Assembly: GCF_014596745.1 (NCBI RefSeq) | Contig: NZ_JABTCF010000001.1 | Span: 806,001 to 870,000 of the forward strand | Reading direction: 5' to 3' | DNA: 64,000 bases | Origin: Maribacter aquimaris | GTDB lineage: Bacteria > Bacteroidota > Bacteroidia > Flavobacteriales > Flavobacteriaceae | Part shown: positions 44,336 through 52,338 of the stretch, piece by piece | Numbering within the stretch: the first letter of the stretch is position 1 | How the letters are laid out: every line of letters starts with the position of its first letter | The notes under the pieces: model-generated | Told to the model about the DNA's origin: nothing | Seen by the model: only the letters and a program-made list of their open reading frames with translations | The model's database searches: none | Position numbers and translations under genes: made by a program

Positions 44336-45589
44336 TTAAGAATTTTCAGCCGTTTTTTCTTTTTCAATTTCATTAAATTGGACCCGTAATTTTCGCATAT
44401 CATCACTTACTTTTCGTTCTATAACTTTCGCATAAATTTGAGTAGTAGCTATCTTTGAATGCCCCAATAATTTTGAAACGGTTTCTATAGGCATCCCGTT
44501 ACTTAGAGTGACAGTTGTGGCAAAAGTATGCCTGGCAATATGAAAAGTGAGATTCTTTTCTATACCGCATACGTCTGCTATTTCCTTTAGATAAGAATTC
44601 AATTTCTGGTTTGATATTTTGGGAAATACTCTGCCTTGTAAAATCGCTTTTTGGTTATCCTTATACTTATCTATGATATCCAAAGCTTTTGGCAATAAAG
44701 GAATATGAATAGGCTTGGTTGTTTTTTCACGATTATAATAAATCCATAGTTCCCCATCAATACCAATTCGAATATTCTCGGCGCTAAGATTGATAGCATC
44801 GATATAACTCAAACTCGTATAGCAACTAAAGACAAACAAATCCCTTACCAATTGTAATCTTGGAATAGTGAAATTCTTTTTCTCTATTTCCTGAAGTTCC
44901 AATAGACTTAAAAAGCCGCGTTCAGTCTTAATTCGTTTCGCCTTAAAATTAATGAAAGGGTCGCGTTCCATCCATCCCAATTTACGCGATAGGTTAATCA
45001 GTTTTCTAAAGCGTTCTATATGCTTCATAACTGTATTGTTCCCCATGCGCCTTTGATGATCTTGGGGAATATAGCCTCTCAAAAACTTCTCAAACTTTAT
45101 GATAAAGTCATAATCCAGTTCCCTTAACTGTATATCTGGACTCTTATCAGCCTTTGAGAGAAACCTAGAAATATAGCGCTGTGTTGTAAAATAGTTCTTT
45201 TGAGTTCCCCATTTCAGTTTCCCTTGCATATCCTCATTATGATAGTTAATGATATCCAAGACCGAACGGTTGATTGCATCCAAACCAAGAAACCTTGCTT
45301 TAACCGACCGCGCAGTTATTTGCTTATGTTCTGACTTTAAGTCTTGATAGGCTTGAAATAACTGATTATAAGTTTCGTCTAGATAGGTATTAAGGATACG
45401 TGATTTTTGTCCGGTGCCCTTTGCCCTATTTCTGTCACTATCCCAGTTGGTTATTAAAACTTTGCGATTTAAACTGATGGCAGCCCTGTTTCCGTTTACG
45501 GTAATCCGCGCGTAAAGTGATGCCTCACTGTTCTTTGTTCTGGATAAGTTTACCCAAAACAGAATACTGAATGAAGAAGATGTTTTCAT
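44336..45589 (-). CDS. Tyrosine-type site-specific integrase
   Basis: This 417-aa protein has an N-terminal Arm-DNA-binding domain (ASLYARITVNGNRAAISLN), a SAM-like core-binding domain (about residues 110-205) and a catalytic domain. The catalytic set is visible: a first Arg-containing strand region (DLFVFSCYTSLSYIDAI), HIARHTFATT (H-x-x-R) and LGHSKIATTQIYAKV with the nucleophile Tyr. This is the standard Bacteroidota ICE integrase layout. It is intact and lies between the tRNA-fMet fragment and tRNA-Pro. A perfect inverted repeat upstream may hold its binding sites. Confidence 0.92.
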   Translation of the reverse strand: MKTSSSFSILFWVNLSRTKNSEASLYARITVNGNRAAISLNRKVLITNWDSDRNRAKGTGQKSRILNTYLDETYNQLFQAYQDLKSEHKQITARSVKARFLGLDAINRSVLDIINYHNEDMQGKLKWGTQKNYFTTQRYISRFLSKADKSPDIQLRELDYDFIIKFEKFLRGYIPQDHQRRMGNNTVMKHIERFRKLINLSRKLGWMERDPFINFKAKRIKTERGFLSLLELQEIEKKNFTIPRLQLVRDLFVFSCYTSLSYIDAINLSAENIRIGIDGELWIYYNREKTTKPIHIPLLPKALDIIDKYKDNQKAILQGRVFPKISNQKLNSYLKEIADVCGIEKNLTFHIARHTFATTVTLSNGMPIETVSKLLGHSKIATTQIYAKVIERKVSDDMRKLRVQFNEIEKEKTAENS

Positions 45590-45681
45590 AATTTCGTCTT
45601 TTTATTAACATTAAATGTTGTTATCAGACGAAAGTCAAATCACTTAAAGATACATTTATTTAGCCTACGTCCATGAATTTT

Positions 45682-45731
45682 AACAATTCGGTCAACACTT
45701 TTTTAAAAATTAATTTGTTAACCGAATTGTT
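45682..45731. repeat. Perfect inverted repeat upstream of the integrase
   Basis: AACAATTCGGT (45682-45692) is the exact inverse of ACCGAATTGTT (45721-45731), separated by 28 bp. It may be an integrase arm-type site, an excisionase or repressor site, or the element's end. Confidence 0.5.
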
Positions 45732-45780
45732 GACGTGTTCTTTGGATATAATTGTTTTTTTTTGATATTCCTAATAACAT

Positions 45781-45814
45781 AAAAGCCTGTTAATCATAAG
45801 ATTAACAGGCTTTT
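45781..45814. terminator. Perfect terminator hairpin after tRNA-Pro
   Basis: AAAAGCCTGTTAATC and GATTAACAGGCTTTT form a perfect 15-bp stem with an ATAA loop, usable in both directions. It lies 24 bp past the 3' end of tRNA-Pro on the minus strand. Confidence 0.85.
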
Positions 45815-45838
45815 AGTATGGATTGATATCCAGTTTCG

Positions 45839-45912
45839 TCGGGATGACAGGATTTGAACCTGCGACCACACGGCCCCCAGCCGTGTACGCTACCGGACTG
45901 CGCCACATCCCG
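45839..45912 (-). tRNA. tRNA-Pro(GGG)
   Basis: The 74-nt cloverleaf is complete on the minus strand: acceptor CGGGATG/CATCCCG, D-arm GCGCAGTCCGGTAGCGT, anticodon loop CTGGGGG with anticodon GGG, T-arm GGTTCAAATCC and discriminator A. CCA is not encoded. It marks the start of chromosome-like sequence. Confidence 0.95.
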
Positions 45913-46040
45913 AAATCGGATTGCAAAAATATAAAAGTTATTTAGATAATCCATTCTCTTTTTAAAGAATTCCTTGATTTTCTGTACAACATCTTTTTTA
46001 TCAAATCGTTGTTATTTTTTTAACCAAACGTTCCAAACAT

Positions 46041-47618
46041 ATGAAGTACACTTTAAAAGAACTGACTTACATTTTCTTTTTGATTTTTTGCATCGCGTGT
46101 TCCAAGGACGAGGAAAACCATCTGCAAGAAATCGATTCTCCGGATATTAGCACCGGAAGCATAAAAATTTGCGAGGCCAAAGGCAATGGCAAACTTTATG
46201 AAGTCGGGCCGGGAAAAGAATATGAAAACATTATCGATGTCCCTACCGAAAATTTAGGACCTGGCGATGCCGTTCGAATCTATGCAAAAGACAAACCCTA
46301 TTACGAACGGATCATCATAAGTACCCGCGGTACAGAAACCGAACCGATTTGCATATGTGGGGTTCCCGATGAAAATGGTAAACTACCTGTCTTAGACGGC
46401 ACAAATTCCAGGGTAAGACCCATTGACCTCCGCTCGTATTTCAATTCTACCATAGCCTACCTCGGTATGGTCATAATTAGTGCAACAGCCGACAACCACC
46501 CGGAGTATATCAATATCAGCAACCTACAGATACAAGGGGCACATCAATATAAAGAAGACGACTCACAAAAAACTTATGAAATGGGTTCTGAAAAGCTGAA
46601 GCCCTTTTCAAGGGCCGCCTCTGGTATTTATATGAGGGGTGCCCATATAGAAGTGAACAACTGTATCATCACTCATAACGGAAATGGCATTTTCGGGGCC
46701 TATAACAGTCCCAAAGACCCCTTAATAGATGTACGGTTGAACAACAACATCATTAAAGGCAATGGCACCTTCAATGTTTCCCAACAACACAATATTTATA
46801 TCGAGGCGGATGGCCTTGTTTCTATAGGAAATCAATTCGGACCCGTTCGAGAAGGTTCCCATGGCGCAAACTACAAAAGCCGGTCGGCAGGGGATGTTAT
46901 CATGTACAATCGTTTTGTCGGCCCAGCAGCAAGACAAATCAACCTTGCCGAAACAGAAAACGCCGTAGATTACTTTCCTCAATTGGATTCTTTTAAAACC
47001 ACCTATTTTGCCGGTAATATTATAGAAGGAAGCAATCCGGGAGCCGGTACTATTTTGCATTATGGAAACGATGTCGATTCCGCATCGCCCGATGGCAAAG
47101 GAAATAGAAAGGGGACCTTGTATTGTTACAACAATACTTTTGTTTTAAAAGGGAACAACAAAGTAAGCTACCGTAAGATGTTTTTTGACCTTACCTTTTG
47201 CGAAGGCACCTTGAAAGCCTTCAACAATATCCTCTACTATGAGAACGATAGTAGCGATCCCAATATACAGGTGAGTGTACTAAGAAACTCGGGGTCGGTC
47301 GGCCTATTTTCCAATAATTTGATCAGCGATGCCACCGTAGCGGCATATAGCACCAGATTTACCGGCGAAGACCAAAAACGTTGTAGCAGTGGTAGTTTGA
47401 CATATGAAACCGTAGCGCAAATGATCGTTCCGGATCAAGACTTCTCAGTCGATCCCGCCAACGCCTATAAACTGCAAACCGGTTCAAAAGCTATTGATGC
47501 AGGAATGGAAATTCCGGCCTACGTCAAAAAATTAGAATATCAATTTAAGTCGCCAAATGGTGTAGAGCCCAGGGAAATAAAGGGGGCATCTATAGATATA
47601 GGGGCCTATGAATTCTAA
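46041..47618 (+). CDS. Right-handed parallel beta-helix lipoprotein
   Basis: This 525-aa protein has an SPII signal (LIFCIAC, C20). Residues about 50-500 show the repeating Asn-ladder and short strands of a parallel beta-helix (INISNLQIQGAH, IEVNNCIITHNGNGIFG, VRLNNNIIKGNG, LKAFNNILYYEN). Such proteins are often polysaccharide lyases or hydrolases, but I see no motif that fixes a CAZy family. It ends with a DIGAYEF-like signature frequent in this fold. It is followed by a strong bidirectional terminator and stands at the head of the sugar region. Confidence 0.75.
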   Translation: MKYTLKELTYIFFLIFCIACSKDEENHLQEIDSPDISTGSIKICEAKGNGKLYEVGPGKEYENIIDVPTENLGPGDAVRIYAKDKPYYERIIISTRGTETEPICICGVPDENGKLPVLDGTNSRVRPIDLRSYFNSTIAYLGMVIISATADNHPEYINISNLQIQGAHQYKEDDSQKTYEMGSEKLKPFSRAASGIYMRGAHIEVNNCIITHNGNGIFGAYNSPKDPLIDVRLNNNIIKGNGTFNVSQQHNIYIEADGLVSIGNQFGPVREGSHGANYKSRSAGDVIMYNRFVGPAARQINLAETENAVDYFPQLDSFKTTYFAGNIIEGSNPGAGTILHYGNDVDSASPDGKGNRKGTLYCYNNTFVLKGNNKVSYRKMFFDLTFCEGTLKAFNNILYYENDSSDPNIQVSVLRNSGSVGLFSNNLISDATVAAYSTRFTGEDQKRCSSGSLTYETVAQMIVPDQDFSVDPANAYKLQTGSKAIDAGMEIPAYVKKLEYQFKSPNGVEPREIKGASIDIGAYEF

Positions 47619-47633
47619 ATCAGGAGCCGATAT

Positions 47634-47671
47634 AACAAAAACAGCAAGCCTTTTCGCTTGCTGTTTTTGTT
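47634..47671. terminator. Bidirectional terminator between convergent genes
   Basis: AACAAAAACAGCAAGC (47634-47649) pairs perfectly with GCTTGCTGTTTTTGTT (47656-47671), a 16-bp stem. It separates the beta-helix gene from the convergent esterase gene. Confidence 0.88.
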
Positions 47672-47675
47672 TACT

Positions 47676-48590
47676 CTACTCTAGGCTTCTTAGCCATTCA
47701 CAGAGGTTATCCGTCCAAGTTCTTAAATAGGGGTCCTTCAGTCCCAAAGAAAAGCCGTGTCCTCCATTTGGATATATATGCATCGTGGCCGGAACATTGT
47801 TCTTGACCAACGCCCTGTAAAACACCAAACTGTTCTCAACAGGTACCGACTTGTCATCCGTTGCATGCAATAAAAATGTAGGGGGTGTATTCGATGAAAC
47901 CTGTTTTTCGTTACTAAAACGATCAACCATCCCCGGTTTAGGGTCCTTGGTCAATAAATTCTCCTGGGAGCCCCCGTGGGTAGAAGATTGGCCAAAGGTG
48001 ATTACCGGGTAACACAACGCCATAAAATCGGGTCGTGCACTCCATGTATCAACGTCATCTATTGGCGTGTATACCTTCTCTTCAAAATGGGTTCCTAAAG
48101 TCGAAGCCAAATGCCCCCCAGCGGAAAAGCCCATAGCTCCAATTTTATTAGGGTCGATATGAAACGCCTCTGCCCTACTCCTTACTAAGCGCAAAGCCCT
48201 TTGCGCATCGATCAACGGCACATCCTCTTGGTGGGTCTGGGATACCGATGAAGGTAGGCGATACTTGACCACTATACCTGCAATGCCTTTACTATTCAAG
48301 AATTTGGCGATATCTGTTCCCTCCCAATCATAGGCCAAAATGCGATATCCCCCTCCAGGGAAAATCACCACTGCCTGACCGGTAGCATTCTTTTTTGAGG
48401 GTAAATACACCTCAATGGTTGGCTCTTGCACCGTACTTATAAGCAAAATATCCTCCATGACATGCTCTTCCTTCTCAAGGGATGCTACGTGGTTTGGTAT
48501 CTTGTCTTTGGGCCACAACGGCATTATGGTATCTTGTGAAAAAGCGTTTACACCCATGGCTAATACAATAAGTAGTGTTATTTTATCCAT
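47676..48590 (-). CDS. Alpha/beta-hydrolase carbohydrate esterase
   Basis: This 304-aa exported enzyme has a signal peptide (ending NAFSQ). The oxyanion strand VIFPGGGYRILA, nucleophile elbow GFSAGGHLAS, acid loop HATDDKSVP and catalytic histidine in GGHGFSLG form a complete triad of the acetyl-xylan-esterase-like / BD-FAE family. It probably removes acetyl groups from hemicellulose such as acetylated mannan. It is followed on the same strand (upstream) by vanX at a 15-bp distance, so the two may share a transcript. Confidence 0.85.
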   Translation of the reverse strand: MDKITLLIVLAMGVNAFSQDTIMPLWPKDKIPNHVASLEKEEHVMEDILLISTVQEPTIEVYLPSKKNATGQAVVIFPGGGYRILAYDWEGTDIAKFLNSKGIAGIVVKYRLPSSVSQTHQEDVPLIDAQRALRLVRSRAEAFHIDPNKIGAMGFSAGGHLASTLGTHFEEKVYTPIDDVDTWSARPDFMALCYPVITFGQSSTHGGSQENLLTKDPKPGMVDRFSNEKQVSSNTPPTFLLHATDDKSVPVENSLVFYRALVKNNVPATMHIYPNGGHGFSLGLKDPYLRTWTDNLCEWLRSLE

Positions 48591-48605
48591 TCGTATTTCT
48601 AGTTA

Positions 48606-49313
48606 TTAATTACATTTCCATTTAAAATCGGCTACCTTATCGTTAGATGCAGCGGATAGGTTGTAATGCCACCATTCTGTCCGTATGGACCAAAATCCAT
48701 GTCTTTCCATGGTTTCCTTAAGCAATAGTCGATTGTCCAACACCTCTTGGGGTAGATCCAAATTATCGTGATAGGCCCGCTTTCCAAAAAAATCAAAATC
48801 AGTACCCATATCCAATTCTTCCCCTTCCAAGGTCACCAAGGTAATGTCCACGGCACCACCCTTGTTATGTATAGATCCCTTTACAGGGTTTGCCACATAT
48901 TGCGGATTGGGAACAATCTCCCACATTTTATATTGTACGGAATTTGGTCGATAACAATCGTAGAATTTAATTTTCACACCATGCTCATTAAACTCCTTAT
49001 TGGCCTTTACGAGTGCTTTTGCCGTTTTTACACGGGTATAACATTCGGCACAATCATAAACCTTGGCCTTTAAGAAATTATTCTCCGTGGCATAGCGCAT
49101 ATCATAGGCAAAATCATCACTAAAATCGGCAAGTCTAACAAAAGTACTATCGGCCAAGCCTTCAAAGGACCTGAATTTCTTGGCTACGGGCTTTTCTTTT
49201 TTGACCGTATCCATGACTTCCAATGGCATCGGGGGTTCTATGATTTTTTTTGTTGGAGACTCTTTACAGCTGTAAATCAAAATCAAACTAAAGAGAAAAA
49301 ATAATCGGCCCAT
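48606..49313 (-). CDS. vanX: D-alanyl-D-alanine dipeptidase (VanX/DdpX, peptidase M15D)
   Basis: This 235-aa zinc dipeptidase has an N-terminal lipoprotein-like signal (LILIYSC, C16). Zinc ligands and the catalytic base are visible: SIHNKGGAVDIT (His, Asp) and RTEWWHY (Glu, His). It also has YDMRYATENNF and FYDCYRPNSVQYKMW, both M15D signatures. It would recycle peptidoglycan D-Ala-D-Ala in the periplasm; there is no VanHA ligase nearby, so vancomycin resistance is not implied. It shares a transcript direction with the esterase. Confidence 0.88.
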   Translation of the reverse strand: MGRLFFLFSLILIYSCKESPTKKIIEPPMPLEVMDTVKKEKPVAKKFRSFEGLADSTFVRLADFSDDFAYDMRYATENNFLKAKVYDCAECYTRVKTAKALVKANKEFNEHGVKIKFYDCYRPNSVQYKMWEIVPNPQYVANPVKGSIHNKGGAVDITLVTLEGEELDMGTDFDFFGKRAYHDNLDLPQEVLDNRLLLKETMERHGFWSIRTEWWHYNLSAASNDKVADFKWKCN

Positions 49314-49421
49314 ATAACTGTTTCGTGGTTTGATTCCTTTATATTTAGAAGGTTGAACTAAGAAGGATCAAGTTACATATAATTCTTTGTTTGATTAAAA
49401 TCCTAAGACATCAAATTTCAT

Positions 49422-50555
49422 ATGAAAAAAAATAATTTCAGAAGTTTGTTTTTACTCATTGCCCTTAGTTTCTTCTCTTGCAAGGAAGAAAAAGCGGTAG
49501 CGGAACAAAATAACGAACCTTCATTACAAAATTGGATGCTCGGATTCAAAAAAACCACTATAAATCCCATTATGGTGGCAGATTCGAGCTATACGTTTCA
49601 AGACCCGATTTCCAGGAAGGAAGTACAATGGCAAAAGGCCGATGTCTTCAACCCAGGGGCCATTGTCAGGAACGATACTGTTTTTTTATTGTTCAGGGCT
49701 GAAGACAATCCTGCTGCCATTTTGGGTGGAAGGACTTCACGAATCGGTCTTGCTTACAGTACGGACGGAATTCATTTCACCAAACATCCGGAACCGGTTC
49801 TCTATCCCGATGATGATGCATTCAGCAAATGGGACCAACCAGGGGGCATTGAGGACCCTCGTGTTGTGGAAACCCCGGAAGGCTCCTATATTATGCTGTA
49901 CACCAGCTGGAACAAGGATGTGGCCCGACTCTCAAGTGCAACATCAAAAGACCTCAGAAGTTGGACCAAACACGGTCCCGTTTTTGAAACGGCACATAAC
50001 GGAAAATTCCTGGACATTTGGAGTAAATCTGGTTCTATGGTGACCGAATTGGTCAATGGAAAACTTGTCGCGAAAAAAATCAACGGAAAATACCTCATGT
50101 ATTGGGGGGAACTCTTTGTTAATCTGGCCCTTTCCGATGATGGAATTGATTGGGAACCCATTTTGGACGCCAATGGGGAACCCCTTCATGTCTTTAAACC
50201 ATCCCCCAATGAATTCGACAGTCACTTGACCGAACCTGGACCCCCTGCGATTTATACGGAAAACGGTATTCTTTTGTTATACAACGGTAAAAACCTAAGT
50301 GGTGAGGGAGCTACGGATAAAGTCCCTGAAGGCACCTATTGTGGCGGACAAGTACTCTTCGACAAAAACGACCCGACGAAGGTTTTAGCGCGATTGGAAA
50401 CCCCCTTTATCTGTCCCGACCTGCCACATGAAATCACAGGTCAGTACAAAGCTGGAACTACTTTTATCGAAGGATTGGTATATTTCAAGAACCAATGGTT
50501 TTTATATTATGGAACAGCGGATTCCATGGTAGGGTTGGCCATCAAGAAAGATTAA
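49422..50555 (+). CDS. GH130 family exported glycosidase/phosphorylase (lipoprotein)
   Basis: This 377-aa protein has an SPII signal (SFFSC, C20). It is a five-bladed propeller of the GH130 type: DVFNPGAIVRNDTVFLLFRAED, GGIEDPRVVETPEG and SHLTEPGPPAIYTENGILLLYNG. Being exported, it is more likely a mannoside hydrolase than a phosphorylase, because phosphate-dependent members work in the cytoplasm. It differs from the cytoplasmic GH130 at 59377. Its stop is 1 bp before the sulfatase start, so the two form an operon for a sulfated, mannose-like glycan. Confidence 0.85.
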   Translation: MKKNNFRSLFLLIALSFFSCKEEKAVAEQNNEPSLQNWMLGFKKTTINPIMVADSSYTFQDPISRKEVQWQKADVFNPGAIVRNDTVFLLFRAEDNPAAILGGRTSRIGLAYSTDGIHFTKHPEPVLYPDDDAFSKWDQPGGIEDPRVVETPEGSYIMLYTSWNKDVARLSSATSKDLRSWTKHGPVFETAHNGKFLDIWSKSGSMVTELVNGKLVAKKINGKYLMYWGELFVNLALSDDGIDWEPILDANGEPLHVFKPSPNEFDSHLTEPGPPAIYTENGILLLYNGKNLSGEGATDKVPEGTYCGGQVLFDKNDPTKVLARLETPFICPDLPHEITGQYKAGTTFIEGLVYFKNQWFLYYGTADSMVGLAIKKD

Positions 50556-50556
50556 A

Positions 50557-52338
50557 ATGAGACATGTATTTAGTATTTGTTTGGTCATTTTGACGATTTC
50601 ATGTTCTAAAAAAATAAAAAAAGAGCTGTCTTCAGAAAGAAAACCAAATATCATTTTGATCATGTCCGACGATCAAGGATGGGGTGATTTAAGTTATTCC
50701 GGCAATACCAACCTTTCAACGCCTAATATTGATACACTTGGCAAAAATGGTGTTTCCTTTGAACATTTTTATGTGCAACCTGTATGCTCGCCAACTCGGG
50801 CGGAATTGTTAACAGGAAGGTACGCAGCAAGAATTGGGGTCTATTCCACCTCAGCTGGGGGTGAACGATTCAATTTAGGAGAAACCACTATTGCCGAAAT
50901 ATTCAAAAAAGCGGGATACAATACCGCGGCTTACGGCAAATGGCACAATGGTATGCAACCGCCCTATCACCCAAATGCACGGGGTTTTGATGATTATTAC
51001 GGCTTTGCCTCAGGACATTGGGGAAATTATTTCAGTCCAATGCTGGAACATAACGGGGCTATTGTCAAAGGAAATGGATTTTTAGTTGATGATCTAACCG
51101 ACCATGGTCTGGCCTTTATCGAGAAAAACAAAAACGAACCTTTCTTCCTCTATTTACCTTTTAACACGCCCCATAGCCCTATGCAAGTACCTGATGGGTT
51201 CTGGGGCCCTTTTGAAAACAAGGACTTACAAATGAAATACCAAGGCTCTGAAGAAGAATCCGTTAATTTTACCAAAGCTGCCTTGGCCATGGTTGAAAAT
51301 ATTGACTGGAATGTTGGACGCATTACCGACACACTGAAAAAACTTGGTTTGGAAGAGCATACCATTGTCATTTACCTATCCGATAACGGCCCCAATGGTT
51401 GGCGATGGAATGGTGGCATGCGTGGTAAAAAGGGATCAACGGACGAAGGGGGCGTACGCACACCTTTCTTTGTACAATGGAAAAACCATATCCCAAAAGG
51501 AAAAAGTGTAAACGATATAGCAGGTGCCATCGATATTTTACCTACCCTCGCGAGTTTGGCCTCTATTGATTACCAAACCGAATATCCAATAGATGGAATG
51601 GACTTAAAACCCCTACTTCTTGATGCATCCCCATCTTGGGGACCACGAACCATAATAAACCATTGGCAGGGCAAGACAAGTATAAGAACCCAAAAATATA
51701 GATTGGATGATAAAAACCGACTTTATGATATGACCAATGATATAGGCCAGAAAAATAACGTCGCAGCCACAATGCCCCGACTGCTCGACTCCTTAGTCGT
51801 TATAAAAAACAATTGGGAGACGCAACTTAACGGAAGTATCGTTCAAAAAGGGGAAAGACCCATTACTTTAGGGCATCCCAACTTTACTTACACCCAAATT
51901 CCTGCCCGCGATGGTATACCCCATGGTACCATAGCGCGAAGTAATCAATGGCCGAATTGCAGCTTTTTTACCCATTGGACCAGTGTTGATGATAAAATCA
52001 CATGGGATGTGGAAGTTTTGGCCGATGGTAAATTTGAAGTTGAACTGTATTATACATGCCCTAAAGAAAGTATCGGCACTACCTTGGAATTGAATTTTGG
52101 CGATAGTGCATTGTCCTCATTAATCAATAAAGCACATAACCCACCATTGATGGGTATGGAACATGATCGAGATCCACGAATGGAATCTTATGTGAAGGAT
52201 TTCATCCCTATAAAGCTCGGAACCATAGACCTTAAAAAAGGAAGGGGTGCCTTGACACTAAAAGCACTGGAAATCAAAGGCAAGCAAGCACCCGAAATAC
52301 GACTATTGCAGTTTAGGCGAATACACGATAATCAATAA
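50557..52338 (+). CDS. Type I sulfatase (S1 family) lipoprotein with C-terminal beta domain
   Basis: This 593-aa protein has a lipobox TISC (C16). The sulfatase signature VCSPTRAELLTGRYA gives the formylglycine cysteine C77 in C-S-P-T-R. Metal ligands are in IMSDDQGWGD and YLSDNGPNGW. After about residue 470 an extra beta-rich domain follows (FFTHWTSVDDKITWDVEVL), possibly a carbohydrate-binding module. It acts in the periplasm or outside on a sulfated glycan; it needs an anaerobic or formylglycine-generating maturase from elsewhere. The convergent sulfatase gene overlaps its 3' end by 7 bp. Confidence 0.9.
   Translation: MRHVFSICLVILTISCSKKIKKELSSERKPNIILIMSDDQGWGDLSYSGNTNLSTPNIDTLGKNGVSFEHFYVQPVCSPTRAELLTGRYAARIGVYSTSAGGERFNLGETTIAEIFKKAGYNTAAYGKWHNGMQPPYHPNARGFDDYYGFASGHWGNYFSPMLEHNGAIVKGNGFLVDDLTDHGLAFIEKNKNEPFFLYLPFNTPHSPMQVPDGFWGPFENKDLQMKYQGSEEESVNFTKAALAMVENIDWNVGRITDTLKKLGLEEHTIVIYLSDNGPNGWRWNGGMRGKKGSTDEGGVRTPFFVQWKNHIPKGKSVNDIAGAIDILPTLASLASIDYQTEYPIDGMDLKPLLLDASPSWGPRTIINHWQGKTSIRTQKYRLDDKNRLYDMTNDIGQKNNVAATMPRLLDSLVVIKNNWETQLNGSIVQKGERPITLGHPNFTYTQIPARDGIPHGTIARSNQWPNCSFFTHWTSVDDKITWDVEVLADGKFEVELYYTCPKESIGTTLELNFGDSALSSLINKAHNPPLMGMEHDRDPRMESYVKDFIPIKLGTIDLKKGRGALTLKALEIKGKQAPEIRLLQFRRIHDNQ

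Noticed and set aside
44124-44339. Open frame of 71 codons with a GNWTRTSDLRVMS stretch
   Set aside because: It is the antisense translation of the tRNA-fMet 3' fragment, a well-known false gene.
45781-45912. tRNA-Pro as the integration site of the ICE
   Set aside because: The tRNA is intact with its own perfect terminator directly after it, and no second copy of its 3' end is seen in the window; cannot be excluded without the left end.
48606-49313. Vancomycin resistance
   Set aside because: Only a VanX-type dipeptidase is present; no VanH, VanA/B ligase or VanRS, so it is a recycling or scavenging enzyme.
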